Of a DNA stretch of 64,000 nt, positions 1 to 10,482 are shown one piece after another. Origin of the DNA: Persicimonas caeni (GTDB lineage Bacteria > Myxococcota_A > Bradymonadia > Bradymonadales > Bradymonadaceae); assembly GCF_006517175.1 (NCBI RefSeq), contig NZ_CP041186.1, positions 5,421,074 to 5,485,073 of the forward strand. The letters run 5' to 3'. The notes under the pieces are model-generated. The model did not search any database, was not told the origin of the DNA, and was given only the letters and a program-made list of their open reading frames with translations. A program made the position numbers and the translations under genes. Numbering within the stretch: position 1 is the first letter of the stretch; each line of letters opens with the position of its first letter.

Positions 1-2022
1 CGCGCCGCCGAGCTCGGCGTCGCCGACAAACTGACCGCCTCCGAGCTGTCGGCGGCCGACCGCCAGGCCCTCGCCAAGCTCGGGGTGCGCCGCCCCGACG
101 CGTTCGCCCAGCAGCAGTTGAGCCTGTTGGCCGACAACCCCCAGCCGTCCGCGAGCGACGCGCCCACCCAGGCGTCGCGCAAAAAGCAGGCCTTCGCGCT
201 CCTCGAGGCGTTCGACGAGAAGGTCGAACTCGACGCGGCCGACTACGCGGCCACCCACCCCTGCCATGCGGTCGCCCTGGCCCAGCAGGCCGACGACGAG
301 CGCCCGGTCGCTCCCGCCGGCTTCGCCATCGACGATTCCCTGCACATCGCTGCCTTCACAGGGTGCCTGCTGGCCGACCGACACCGGCTCGCCGACGCCT
401 TCTTCGGCGCCGACGGCCACGCCGCGGCCGAGGGGCTGGCTCAACTCTTCGGGTTTCTGGCGGTCGACTACGCCGAGGCCGAGCATCGCGGGGCGCCGAG
501 CACCCAACCGCTGCGCGCGATGATCCTCGACGCGATCGTCGAGGCGGCCTCGCTCGCCTTTGTACGAGCCCCCTCGTTGGCCCCGGCGATGCGTCACGAA
601 GCGCGCCAGATGGCTGCACACGCCGCGTTGGCTCGGCGCCTGCAGTCCTCGGTGGAGAGGGGGCGGCGCCTCGTGCTCTCCACGCGCTTGTCGCCGGTCG
701 TGGGCGACTACTTCTCGGCGTTCGGCGCCTTTTTGGACAAGGGCTTTCGCCACTACGACTACCTGGTCGGGGTCTATGACGCGTTGCACTCCATCGCGTC
801 CTATCAGTGCCAGCGCCAGAGCTACTACGCGCCCCACCCGGTGAGCCGCGTCGGTCGGGTGCCCACGCAGACCCACCTGAACCTGTGGAGCGAGGTGACC
901 CAACGGTGTGTGGTCGAGCGGATGAACGCCGCCGCCGACGCCCTCGGGGTCGACGAGGTGGCCGACGCACACTTTATCGTGGCCTCTCTGGCCAGACAGG
1001 AGGCCCAGGTCGCCCTGGGCGTCGACGGGGCGAAACGGGTGTGGGCCGACTTGCGCCGCGCGCTCGACAAGGACGACGCCACGGTCGACAACGTGCTCTT
1101 CGTCGAGCAGATCCCCCCCGGCAGCCCGAACCTGCAGGCCCTCCTGGAGGTGATGATGGGCACGCGCGCTCCCTGCCAGAACCACCCGGCCAACGAGACC
1201 TGCCCGACCGAAGTCGACCCGGACGCGTTCTTCGAGCGACTCGCCGACGCCGGGTTTACGCCAAGCCCCAACGGGGTGGTGGCGATGATCCTCGACAAGG
1301 CGCCGGGCTGGTACTTCGACCCGGTGCGCCAGATCACCCGCCGCATGCGCGCCATCGAGGCCAGCGACAAGTTCGCGCCCGGCGTCGCCCTGTTCGACGG
1401 CGCGCAGACGGGGGTCAACATGGCCCAGAAGGTCGACCGGGTCGAAGCCGAATTCGGCCGCCCGGTCGACGACGGGCTGCACTGGCTGGCGCCGTACTCG
1501 GCCGCCGAGCCTGCCTTCTGGACCCAGACGCTGCTGCCCAACGAGCTTCGGTTGAACGTGGCCACCCAACGTGAGCGCAGCGCCCGCGTCGGCTTCGAGG
1601 TCCAGTGGCGCTTCGCCGAGTTGGGGTTTGCCGACAGTGGCCAGGCGCTGGGCGGGCTGTCGCCGCACTACAGTTGGAACCGACGCCGCCACGAGGTGGG
1701 CATGGAGCTGCTCGACTACTCGGTACGCGTCGCCAGCGACGCCGGCATCCACGGGGCTCGCCTGGGCGTGCACGCCAGCTACCTGTGGGACGACCCCGCC
1801 GGTGACTGGCTGGCAGTAGGGCCGAGGCTTGTTGTCCACACCCGCTTCGTCGACTTCGCGGTGCGCTACAACCATGCGTGGAGCGCGGTCACCGACCCCG
1901 ACGGGCGCTCGGAAGTGCTCATCGGCCTCGGGTTCACCGGCCTCGACCAACTGGCCGGCGCCGGCGTCTACCTCGCCCCGGAGGCCACCCGGGCCTACGA
2001 CATCCTCGAGCAGGCCCTGTGA
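1..2022 (+). CDS. C-terminal part of a probable patatin-like phospholipase (5' end outside the window)
   Basis: The frame is open from base 1, so the true start lies upstream. The first in-frame GTG (85) has no convincing ribosome site and I do not treat it as the start. The visible ~673 residues have no patatin GxSxG or DG(A/G) motif, so a lipase domain would have to lie upstream. The central part, around the motif FGAFLDKGFRHYDYLVGVYD, resembles the region after the patatin fold in large bacterial patatin-like proteins (recognition from memory). The last ~150 residues alternate hydrophobic and polar residues and are rich in aromatics, like short beta-barrel or beta-sandwich strands. Two Cys residues sit near CQNHPANETC. 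Function as a lipid acyl hydrolase is inference. It could instead be an unrelated envelope protein. Confidence 0.4.
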   Translation, partial: RAAELGVADKLTASELSAADRQALAKLGVRRPDAFAQQQLSLLADNPQPSASDAPTQASRKKQAFALLEAFDEKVELDAADYAATHPCHAVALAQQADDERPVAPAGFAIDDSLHIAAFTGCLLADRHRLADAFFGADGHAAAEGLAQLFGFLAVDYAEAEHRGAPSTQPLRAMILDAIVEAASLAFVRAPSLAPAMRHEARQMAAHAALARRLQSSVERGRRLVLSTRLSPVVGDYFSAFGAFLDKGFRHYDYLVGVYDALHSIASYQCQRQSYYAPHPVSRVGRVPTQTHLNLWSEVTQRCVVERMNAAADALGVDEVADAHFIVASLARQEAQVALGVDGAKRVWADLRRALDKDDATVDNVLFVEQIPPGSPNLQALLEVMMGTRAPCQNHPANETCPTEVDPDAFFERLADAGFTPSPNGVVAMILDKAPGWYFDPVRQITRRMRAIEASDKFAPGVALFDGAQTGVNMAQKVDRVEAEFGRPVDDGLHWLAPYSAAEPAFWTQTLLPNELRLNVATQRERSARVGFEVQWRFAELGFADSGQALGGLSPHYSWNRRRHEVGMELLDYSVRVASDAGIHGARLGVHASYLWDDPAGDWLAVGPRLVVHTRFVDFAVRYNHAWSAVTDPDGRSEVLIGLGFTGLDQLAGAGVYLAPEATRAYDILEQAL

Positions 2023-2124
2023 CGGCGCCCCGGCGGGTTCACCCGACCGATGAACGAGTCTGAGCAGCTAATGCGAGGCGGCCAATCTCCCACAAGAGCC
2101 ACGACTCACGACTCGAGACCGGCG

Positions 2125-2189
2125 CGCAGCGCCCCCACGACGACATACTGATGCGTCTGCCGGCGAAATTCGCCGGCATGGGCGCTGCG
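2125..2189. repeat. Nested inverted repeat, possible terminator or regulatory hairpin
   Basis: Outer arms CGCAGCGCCC (2125-2134) and GGGCGCTGCG (2180-2189) are perfectly complementary. Inside them lies a second palindrome of two 9-base arms, GCCGGCGAA (2159-2167) and TTCGCCGGC (2169-2177), around a single A. It lies about 100 bp after the stop of the first gene. There is no T-run, so a factor-independent terminator role is uncertain. Confidence 0.5.
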
Positions 2190-2530
2190 TGTTTGCTTGT
2201 GATTGTGAACAGTCAACGGGCAAAGCCCGCCCCGTTTTCAAGCCACCTCGGATAGGTCATGCGCTACGCACATGCCCACCCCGACGCCACGACCTCCAAC
2301 GACGCCGCTGCGGCACTCCCATGGCACAGGCCCATCTTCACGCCACATCCGAACTACGACGTTCCTACGAACCCGCACCGGGCAAATCCGACCGTTTCGC
2401 CACAAGGACGAAACTGCCGGCTCGGCCTCCGCCGAGCGCGTCGAAGAGGTACAGGCCGACATCTCCTCGAAGATACGCTCGCTACGAAAGCTCTGTTTTG
2501 CGGATCGGGAAACCGTTCCGCCGCAGACCA

Positions 2531-2692
2531 GGTTCTGTTCGACAACTCCGGACCGAGCCGAGGCGAGGGGATTCGGTGCAGATTCGGAGGCCGTCTGACG
2601 CAGGCGATGCAGCGCATCGTCGAGGACAGACGGCGCCGAAGATGCACGAATCAACCGCCTTCGGCGACGGGAGTGAGTTGTCGAACAGAACC
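2531..2692. repeat. 162-bp foldback (MITE-like) element
   Basis: The ends are a perfect 18-bp inverted repeat: 2531-2548 pairs with 2675-2692 (GGTTCTGTTCGACAACTC and its complement). Smaller complementary segments are nested inside: GATTCG-GTGCA against TGCACGAATC, CCGTCTG against CAGACGG, and a central CGATGC/GCATCG turn. The whole piece could fold into one long imperfect hairpin. There is no coding frame. This architecture fits a miniature non-autonomous element or a long structured RNA. No target-site duplication was identified. Confidence 0.55.
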
Positions 2693-3097
2693 TTCTGAGC
2701 CCAACCGGCTCAGCCACCAGCGTGTGGGTTAAGGCTAACGACGACCCACCCGCCCGTTTCAAATTTGTGGGGAAATTCGTGGCCACGATACATCCACCCC
2801 TCATTACGGTTTTCGGCAAAAACCAAAAATTGTTGCGTCTTTTTTCTGAAATCGCCCCGTGGCGGCCGTGCAGGGCGGTTTTTCTCTGTTGCTCCGATCG
2901 GGGGGGGCGAGGTGCGGGGGCGCCTCGTGTCAGTGCGCGCATGGTGGGTTGCCGAGCGCGCGCGCCTTCGGGTAGTCTGGTCGGCACAACACCGACAACG
3001 AAGTGGCCGCAGGCCGTCGGGTAGACCATGACCACCAGCTGGCACGCGCATGGTGCGCGGGCGAAACAGCGGTGGCGTTTACCAATGGGAGGACGAC

Positions 3098-3913
3098 ATG
3101 TCGACACCGAACCTGGATCAATTGACCCCGACATTGCAGGCGCTCGACGCCGCCGATGTCTCGGCGCCCCACGGGATGCCGATCGACGTATTCTTGGCCG
3201 AAGCCGAGGCGCTGGTCGCGCTGGCGACGCGCGCCGAAATTGCCGCCAAGCTGACCCACGTGGGCGTGGCGGACGCACGCTTGGCGCGCTTCGAGGTCGC
3301 GCTGGGCGCGGCCCGCGAGGCGCAGGCGGCGTGGACGCAGGTGCGCAGCCGGCGCCAGACCGAGGAGTTCGAGGCCGCCGTGGCCGACGGCGAGTCGCTG
3401 CGCCGCGACATGCTGCACGCGTGCAGTTGGAACCTGCGGCGCAACCGCAAGGTGCGCGAGGCGCTCAAGTTCGTGCGCGAGGGCGACGGGCACGCCGACC
3501 TCGCCCAGGACCTGCACGACCTGGCCAGCTTGATCGACAATAACCGTGCTGCCTTCGACAGCGACGGCTCCTTCGACGCGGTCGCCGTCGCCGAGCGTGC
3601 GCGTGGGGTTGCCGCCACGCTCATGGGCGAGTCGGCGTCGTATCGACTGCGCTTTACCAGCGCGGGGGCCAAGGAGATGCGCGACCGCGCGTTCACCTTC
3701 CTCGACGACCTGGTCCAGGAGGTGCGCGAGGCGGGCCGCTACGTGTTCCGCGACGACGAGGAGATGGCGCGGCGCTTCGCCAGCAGCTATTGGCGACGCT
3801 TCGAGGACAACGACGTGCTCGACACCGAGCCGACCGAGCCGACCGAGCCCGAGCAGCCCGCCGAGCCGGTCGACGTCGACACCGACCGCGAGCCCGTCCC
3901 CGCCGAAGAGTAA
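3098..3913 (+). CDS. Uncharacterised helical protein with acidic Pro/Glu/Thr tail
   Basis: 271 residues. The start at 3098 is chosen because GGGAGG (3087-3092) is well spaced before this ATG; an upstream in-frame ATG at 3050 has no such site. The protein is Ala/Arg/Glu-rich and predicted almost entirely alpha-helical, with no signal peptide or membrane segment, so probably cytosolic. The last ~30 residues are a low-complexity tail with TEPTEPTEPEQPAEPV. The N-terminal stretch and the repeated small helices suggest a bundle, but I do not recognise a family. It is transcribed alone, with a minisatellite directly downstream. Confidence 0.7.
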   Translation: MSTPNLDQLTPTLQALDAADVSAPHGMPIDVFLAEAEALVALATRAEIAAKLTHVGVADARLARFEVALGAAREAQAAWTQVRSRRQTEEFEAAVADGESLRRDMLHACSWNLRRNRKVREALKFVREGDGHADLAQDLHDLASLIDNNRAAFDSDGSFDAVAVAERARGVAATLMGESASYRLRFTSAGAKEMRDRAFTFLDDLVQEVREAGRYVFRDDEEMARRFASSYWRRFEDNDVLDTEPTEPTEPEQPAEPVDVDTDREPVPAEE

Positions 3914-4217
3914 CCCCTCCCAGAGATCGGCCGCGCGAGCCCAGAGACGGCTCGCGCGGCCCCAGAGATGACCCGGCGCAGGCCCAGAGATGGGCCCGCG
4001 CCGGCCCAGAGATTCTCCACCCGACCCCAGAGAAAGTCCGCGCGGGCCCAGAAGTTGGCCCACGCCGGCCCAGATCCTTCCCCTCCAAGTCCAGAGACGC
4101 CCCGCGCCGGCCCAGAGACGTCCCGCGCGGGCCCAGAGGCGAGTCGCCCCGGTCCAGCGGGGAGTCGACCCGGGCCCAGAGATCAACTCAGACCAGAGAT
4201 CAACTCAGACCAGAGAT
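3914..4217. repeat. Degenerate ~20-bp tandem array (minisatellite), about 15 units
   Basis: The core CCCAGAGA recurs about every 17-22 bp, separated by GC-rich spacers such as CGCGCCGG. The last three units are nearly identical (CCAGAGATCAACTCAGA). The array fills the 3' gap between the plus-strand gene ending at 3913 and the minus-strand gene ending at 4222. Many units are close to 21 bp, so one minus-strand frame reads as degenerate heptapeptides. Without start, conservation or normal composition this is not a gene. The short core and lack of unique spacers exclude a CRISPR array. Confidence 0.8.
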
Positions 4218-4221
4218 CAAC

Positions 4222-5334
4222 TCAGCCCCACTCGACGTCGCCCGACTCGGCGTCGCGGCGCATCGCGAAGGGCACCACCTCGCGAATGTCGGCGGCGCCG
4301 CAGGCGAGCATCAACAGGCGGTCGACGCCGACGGCGACCCCGCTCGAGGCGGGCATGCCGCGCTCGAGGGCCGCTAGAAATCGCTCGGGCATGGGCATGT
4401 CGGGCAGGCCGCGCTCGCGGCGGGTCTCGAGGTCGTGCTCGAAGCGCGCGTGTTGCTCGACCGGGTCGGTCAGCTCGCCGAAGCCGTTGGCGAGCTCGAC
4501 CCCGCCGACGTACAGCTCGAAGCGCTCGGCGACGCGTGGGTCGGCGGGCTTTTTGCGGGCGAGCACGGCCAGCGGGGTGGGCCAGTCGGTCACGAAGACG
4601 GCGCCGCGGTCGGCCAAGAAGGGGTCGATGTAGGTGACCTGCAGTTCGAAGAAGAGTTCGTCCCATTGCCTATGCGTGCCGGCGCGGGCGAGTGAGCGGG
4701 GCGAGAGCAGGTCGTTCGCCTCGCACGCGGCGTACAGCGCGTCGAAGTCGAGGGCCTCGAGCAGGTCGAAGCCGCACGCCCCCTCGACGACCTGTTGCAT
4801 GGTCATGCGCTCGAACGGAGCGCTCAGGTCGACGCGACGCTCCTCGTCGTCGGTGACCACCATCGCCTCGTCGCCGAGCAATTCGCGTGTGAGCGCCTCG
4901 ACGTCGTCGATGATCGCCTCGACCGGCTCGCCGGCGCGGTACCACTCGAGCAGCGTGAACTCGGGGTTATGCAGCGGGGTGACCTCGCCGTTTCGCCACA
5001 CCTTGCACATCTGCCAGATGCGCTCGAGCCCCTCGACGAGCAGGCGCTTCATCGCGAACTCGGGGGAGGTGTGCAGGTAGCCGGAGACCGACAGGTCGCC
5101 GTGGCGGTCTTCGTACACCGCGCGCACCGGGTCGAGGTGGACGTCGGTGCCCGGGGCGGCGACCCAGTTGGGGGTCTCGACCTCCAGAAAGTCGCGCGCG
5201 TCGAAGAAGGCGCGGATCTGGCGGTTGGCCCGGGCGCGCAGGCGCATCGCCTCTTCGAGCGACAAGCTGCGTGCGGCTGACAAGCTGCGTTCGCTGGCGA
5301 GTGAGGGCGTCCGAGGGGTGTTGGAATCGGCCAT
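4222..5334 (-). CDS. epmA: EpmA-like class II lysyl-tRNA synthetase paralogue (EF-P beta-lysine ligase family)
   Basis: 370 residues. It has the catalytic core of class II lysyl-tRNA synthetase without the N-terminal anticodon-binding OB fold, as in EpmA/GenX/PoxA, which ligate beta-lysine onto elongation factor P. Visible hallmarks are a motif 2 region with VWRNGEVTPLHNPEFTLLEW and a motif 3 region with SSGVAVGVDRLLML near the C-terminus, plus VELANGFGEL in the substrate pocket. The start is placed at ATG 5334; an upstream in-frame ATG at 5385 would add 17 residues. The ~45 residues before the fold are unconserved in appearance and make it longer than E. coli EpmA (~325 aa). Neither EF-P nor EpmB (lysine 2,3-aminomutase) is in this window. 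Confidence 0.85.
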   Translation of the reverse strand: MADSNTPRTPSLASERSLSAARSLSLEEAMRLRARANRQIRAFFDARDFLEVETPNWVAAPGTDVHLDPVRAVYEDRHGDLSVSGYLHTSPEFAMKRLLVEGLERIWQMCKVWRNGEVTPLHNPEFTLLEWYRAGEPVEAIIDDVEALTRELLGDEAMVVTDDEERRVDLSAPFERMTMQQVVEGACGFDLLEALDFDALYAACEANDLLSPRSLARAGTHRQWDELFFELQVTYIDPFLADRGAVFVTDWPTPLAVLARKKPADPRVAERFELYVGGVELANGFGELTDPVEQHARFEHDLETRRERGLPDMPMPERFLAALERGMPASSGVAVGVDRLLMLACGAADIREVVPFAMRRDAESGDVEWG

Positions 5335-5429
5335 GGCGAGTCTCGGTGTATGCAATCGTACTATTGAAGCGTCAACGGCTTCCATTCAAGGTGGGCACAG
5401 ATTCACAACAACTCACGATAGGAAGTGCG

Positions 5430-7070
5430 ATGCAAGATGCCCAGAGAGTATTGTCTCGGCTTGTGCCGGTCGGCGCGCTCGTAGCCGCCCTGGCGGTCGG
5501 TGCGGTGGCCTGCGACGATGACGACGACACCAACAACACGCCGGCTCCGGCCGACACGGGCCAAGACGCCGCGGCCGACGTGGGCGTGGACACAAGCGTC
5601 GACGCCACGCCGGACACTACAGCGGACACGGCCCCGGATACCACCGCCGAAAACCAGGCGCCCACCGCGGTTATCGCGGCGCCGACCGAGATCGAGGCGA
5701 CCGGCACGATCACCTTCGACGGCTCCGGGTCGACCGACCCGGACGGCGACGCACTCAGCTACACCTGGGAGGTAACCTCGGCGCCGGATTTGAGCCTGGC
5801 GACGCTCGACGACGCCAGCGCCGAGATGCCCACGTTGCTCGCCGACGCGGCCGGAGAGGTCGTCATCGAGCTGACCGTCTCCGACGGCGAGTTGGAGGAC
5901 ACGGCCACGGCCACCGTGACGGTGACCTGTCCGGCGCCCGTCGAGGTCAGCGGCGACATCGACACCGACACGACCTGGCCCGCCAACGGCTACGGCTGCA
6001 CCCACTACCTGGTCACCGGCACGGTGCGCGTGCTCGAAGGGCTGACCATCGAGCCGGGGGTCAACGTCTCCTTCGAGCAGGGGACGGGCATGCGCCACAG
6101 CCGCGGGGCGACGTCGCCCTTCGTGGCCGAGGGCACCGCAACCCACCCGATTCTCTTTACCGGCACGACCGAGAGCCCCGGCCACTGGAAGGGATTGCTC
6201 ATCTCGAGCGACCTGGCCGACAACTCCCTCGTGGACGTCATCATCGAGTACGGCGGCTCGGAGGCCTGGTGGAGTGATGTGCGCGCTGGCAACCTGAGCG
6301 TGATGGACCTGACCACCGGCGGCACCGTCGCCTCGGCGTCCATCGAGCATACGACGCTGCGCCACAGCGCCGACGCCGGGCTGGTCACCGCCGAGCAGGG
6401 CGCGTCCTTTCCGGTCTTTAACGCCAACGTCGTGACCCAAAACGCGGTGCCGGTCTCCATCAACGCCAACCAGTTGCAGTGGCTCGGGGCGCCCGGAGAC
6501 AACGACTTCACCGGCAACACCGACGACTATATCGAGATCCACGACGCCACCACGGGCAACCGGGTGGTCGACGGGCAGAACTGGGTCGATATGGGCGTGC
6601 CGTATCACTTCACGGACAACGTCCACGTCCTGTCGGCCGCCGACTTGGTCGTCGAGCCGGGCGTCGAGTTGCTCTTCGCTGAGAATACGGCGCTTTATGT
6701 CGGAGGGACCATCGAAGCGGTGGGCACCGCCAGCGAGCCGGTTCGTTTTGCCAGCATCCTCGACCAGGATGGCGCTTGGAACGGCATCCGGATCGAGAGC
6801 AATAGTGTAGTAAACGTCTTAGAGCATGTCGTAGTCGAAGACGGCGGCCAGAGTCGGATCGGCGCGGGCGTCGACGAGCCGGCGAACCTGACCCTGTTCA
6901 AAAATAACGGTCGAGACGCGTCGATTACGCTGCGCGACAGTGTCTTTCGCGACAGCGCCGGGGTCGACATCACCTTCCAGAACGAGAGCTTCACCGACTA
7001 CCAGTTGCGTGATTGCTCGAATGTGACCTTCGAGACTCCGCCGGTCTCGTGTCCGTTCCCCGCGCCCTGA
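5430..7070 (+). CDS. PKD-domain surface lipoprotein with right-handed-repeat-like C-terminus
   Basis: 546 residues. The start at ATG 5430 follows AGGAAG (5420-5425) and gives a clean lipoprotein signal: basic N-terminus, hydrophobic run, lipobox VGAVAC, then CDDDDD. An in-frame ATG at 5271 lacks these features. After the Cys come an Asp/Thr/Ala-rich stalk (to about residue 75), a PKD-type Ig-like domain (FDGSGSTDPDGDALSYTWEV, about residues 80-165), then ~370 residues with recurrent short beta strands and patterns such as TFDGSG/TATHPILFTGT/ASEPVRF that look like parallel-beta repeats of surface adhesins. Probably anchored in the outer membrane. Its ligand is unknown. It is divergent from the epmA-like gene. 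Confidence 0.85.
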   Translation: MQDAQRVLSRLVPVGALVAALAVGAVACDDDDDTNNTPAPADTGQDAAADVGVDTSVDATPDTTADTAPDTTAENQAPTAVIAAPTEIEATGTITFDGSGSTDPDGDALSYTWEVTSAPDLSLATLDDASAEMPTLLADAAGEVVIELTVSDGELEDTATATVTVTCPAPVEVSGDIDTDTTWPANGYGCTHYLVTGTVRVLEGLTIEPGVNVSFEQGTGMRHSRGATSPFVAEGTATHPILFTGTTESPGHWKGLLISSDLADNSLVDVIIEYGGSEAWWSDVRAGNLSVMDLTTGGTVASASIEHTTLRHSADAGLVTAEQGASFPVFNANVVTQNAVPVSINANQLQWLGAPGDNDFTGNTDDYIEIHDATTGNRVVDGQNWVDMGVPYHFTDNVHVLSAADLVVEPGVELLFAENTALYVGGTIEAVGTASEPVRFASILDQDGAWNGIRIESNSVVNVLEHVVVEDGGQSRIGAGVDEPANLTLFKNNGRDASITLRDSVFRDSAGVDITFQNESFTDYQLRDCSNVTFETPPVSCPFPAP

Positions 7071-7096
7071 TCTGGAGTGGGAGCGAGTCGTATCGG

Positions 7097-7140
7097 GAGC
7101 GCGGTTCGTCGTTGTGGCGAATCGCGCTCATTCGTTTCTT
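7097..7140 (+). terminator. Probable intrinsic terminator after the PKD lipoprotein gene
   Basis: The 12-base arms GAGCGCGGTTCG (7097-7108) and CGAATCGCGCTC (7118-7129) pair with one G-U position and a 9-nt loop, followed by T-rich ATTCGTTTCTT. The stem overlaps the last codon of the convergent LuxR gene ending at 7128. Confidence 0.6.
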
Positions 7141-8120
7141 GTGGTGAGTGTGGCGTGCAGCCAGATGAGCTCGGCGCGCGAGTCGAGCCCCAGCTTGTCG
7201 AGCGCGCGTCGGAGCAACGTGGCCACCGCCCCGGCCGACAGCCCCAGCCGATAGCCGACGGCCTTGTTGCTCTCCCCGGCGCCGACCAGGCCGGCCACCT
7301 GGCGCTCGCGCAGGGTCAGGGCGCGCGGGTCGCTGACCTCGTGCGGGTTGGCGTAGGCGACTAGGTAGCGGCGCCCGTCGCTGTCGAATCGGTCGACCAG
7401 CGACCATCGCCCGTCGATGAGCCCCTGCCACAGCGACAGCGCCTCGTCGTCATTCTGGCGAGTGGAGCCGGTGCGCGCCGCTTCGATGCGCTTGGCCGCT
7501 TCGCGCAGTGTTTGGCGCGCGTTCGGCGAGCTGGCCGCAGGCTCGGCGTGGATCACTCCGGCGCCCGGCTCGAGCACGGCCTCGGGGTCGACCGGGTTGC
7601 GCGTCAGCGCGCGCCGCAGCCGAAAGGCGGCCTGCAGGTGTGCGCCGATGCGAAACCAGCGCTGCCGGGTGGCCTTTGTGATGGTCGAGATCTCGCGAAA
7701 CGGCGAGTTGACCGCCACGCCCACGCCGGTGGGGCCGGAGGCGCTCAGCCCGAACGTGTCGGGGTAGCCGTGCGGCTGGACATGCTCGCCGTAGGGCGGG
7801 GCATCGGCGGGGCGCTCGTAAAACTCGCTGACGGTCCCGCAGAGGATGCCCGCGTGGTAGAACTGGCGGACCTGTTGGGGGGCGCTGTCGCGATTGAGCG
7901 CCAGCGTCGCCTCGACGAACTCGTCGGTGACTTGCGCGGCCGCCCAGCCGACGGTGTCGACCCCTTCGTCGGGACGACTGGCATCGTAGCCGTAGACCAT
8001 CACGCCGAAATCCCCCGGCGCCAGGCCCACCAGCGACTCACACAGGGCGTCGTACCACTGCTGGGCGTCGCGCTCGATGCAATAGGCGGTTTCGACGATA
8101 TGGATCAGGTCTCGTGACAT
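7128..8120 (-). CDS. LuxR-family transcription factor with N-terminal sensor-like region
   Basis: 330 residues. The C-terminal ~65 residues form a LuxR/NarL helix-turn-helix (DPRALTLRERQVAGLVGAG, then SNKAVGYRLGLSAGAVATLL). The first ~200 residues have a GAF/PAS-like appearance and no receiver-domain phospho-Asp pattern, so the input is probably a small molecule or protein. The start is taken at ATG 8120, which lies inside the 3' end of the upstream LuxR gene (16-nt overlap), so translation is probably coupled. A longer frame to 8429 exists but its extra ~100 residues are Arg/His-rich shadow sequence from the overlapping gene. No autoinducer-binding signature was recognised. Confidence 0.8.
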   Translation of the reverse strand: MSRDLIHIVETAYCIERDAQQWYDALCESLVGLAPGDFGVMVYGYDASRPDEGVDTVGWAAAQVTDEFVEATLALNRDSAPQQVRQFYHAGILCGTVSEFYERPADAPPYGEHVQPHGYPDTFGLSASGPTGVGVAVNSPFREISTITKATRQRWFRIGAHLQAAFRLRRALTRNPVDPEAVLEPGAGVIHAEPAASSPNARQTLREAAKRIEAARTGSTRQNDDEALSLWQGLIDGRWSLVDRFDSDGRRYLVAYANPHEVSDPRALTLRERQVAGLVGAGESNKAVGYRLGLSAGAVATLLRRALDKLGLDSRAELIWLHATLTTRNE

Positions 8121-8419
8121 CGGTTGTACCGGGCGAGGGCTGCGATCAACTCCGAGGTGGAGCTGACGTCGAGTTTGGAGAGCATCGAGGAGACCTGCGA
8201 GCTGACGGTGTGGCGCGAGGTGCCTCGCTGCCGGCCGATCTCGGTGTAGGTGCGCCCTCGAATGAGGAACGTGGCGACTTCGCGCTCGGCGTCGGTCAGC
8301 GCGTCGGGCCACTTGCTTGGCACGAGCGGGACGCTGAGGACCGCGAGGCCGCGCGCAACGGCGTCGCGTTGGCCTCCGTCGTTTGTGAGTTGCTCGGGTG
8401 TGCCCGACTCGTTCGACAT
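8105..8419 (-). CDS. Small HTH-only LuxR-type regulator
   Basis: 104 residues. The only recognisable domain is a LuxR/GerE helix-turn-helix in the C-terminal ~65 residues (ALTDAEREVATFLIRGRTYT, then IGRQRGTSRHTVSSQVSSML). The ~40 residues before it are too short for a receiver or sensor. The ATG at 8419 is preceded by a good GAGGTG site. It is first in a two-gene operon and overlaps the next gene (330-aa LuxR protein) by 16 nt in a different frame. It may dimerise with or antagonise its partner (inference). Upstream, 8420-8654 is a divergent promoter region shared with the acyl-CoA ligase and contains an AT-rich stretch near 8540-8590. Confidence 0.8.
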   Translation of the reverse strand: MSNESGTPEQLTNDGGQRDAVARGLAVLSVPLVPSKWPDALTDAEREVATFLIRGRTYTEIGRQRGTSRHTVSSQVSSMLSKLDVSSTSELIAALARYNRCHET

Positions 8420-8654
8420 CTTGGTTCACCTCGGTGCTGCGAATGGGCGAGTTTCGATGGGTATGGTGGGGTGCAAAACACTCTCTGGCAAGGCGGCGAG
8501 TCCTCGCGGCGCGATTCGACTTGCGTAGGTTGGGCGTCGCGTAATAAATTTATCGCCGTTCAACTGTGTTATTTTTCTGAGAATCTTTTGTTCCGTCGGC
8601 CAGACCGGCTCGGTCGAGTCGGAGCGGTCCTCGCCACACATTCGGAGAACGTAG

Positions 8655-10439
<1,785 letters not shown>

Positions 10440-10445
10440 GGTTTG

Positions 10446-10478
10446 GGTTGCCGAGGCGGCGTCGCCGCCTCGGCAACC
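10446..10478. terminator. Bidirectional hairpin between convergent genes
   Basis: Perfect 15-bp arms GGTTGCCGAGGCGGC (10446-10460) and GCCGCCTCGGCAACC (10464-10478) with a GTC loop. It sits between the stop of the acyl-CoA ligase gene and the stop of the minus-strand gene at 10483. There is no T-run on either side. Confidence 0.65.
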
Positions 10479-10482
10479 ACTT

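Larger units (their letters stand above)
2023..3097. other. Gene-free stretch with inverted repeats
   Basis: About 1.07 kb without a credible gene. Open frames on both strands here lack ribosome sites, have Arg/Pro-rich translations typical of GC-rich shadow frames, and cross the palindromes. Composition is more AT-rich than in the flanking genes between about 2700 and 2860. The stretch contains a nested inverted repeat (2125-2189) and a 162-bp foldback element (2531-2692), listed separately. Nothing else was recognised. Confidence 0.6.

Noticed and set aside
2238-3278. 346-codon minus-strand frame
   Set aside because: Arg/Pro-rich translation typical of antisense GC-rich DNA; runs through the foldback element and into the start of the plus-strand gene; no ribosome site.
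2930-4186. 418-codon minus-strand frame with heptad-like W/L repeats
   Set aside because: Antisense to the gene at 3098-3913; the repeats are the reading of the 20-21-bp minisatellite.
3914-4217. CRISPR array
   Set aside because: Only ~8 bp is conserved per unit, spacers are short and similar to each other, and no cas gene is nearby.
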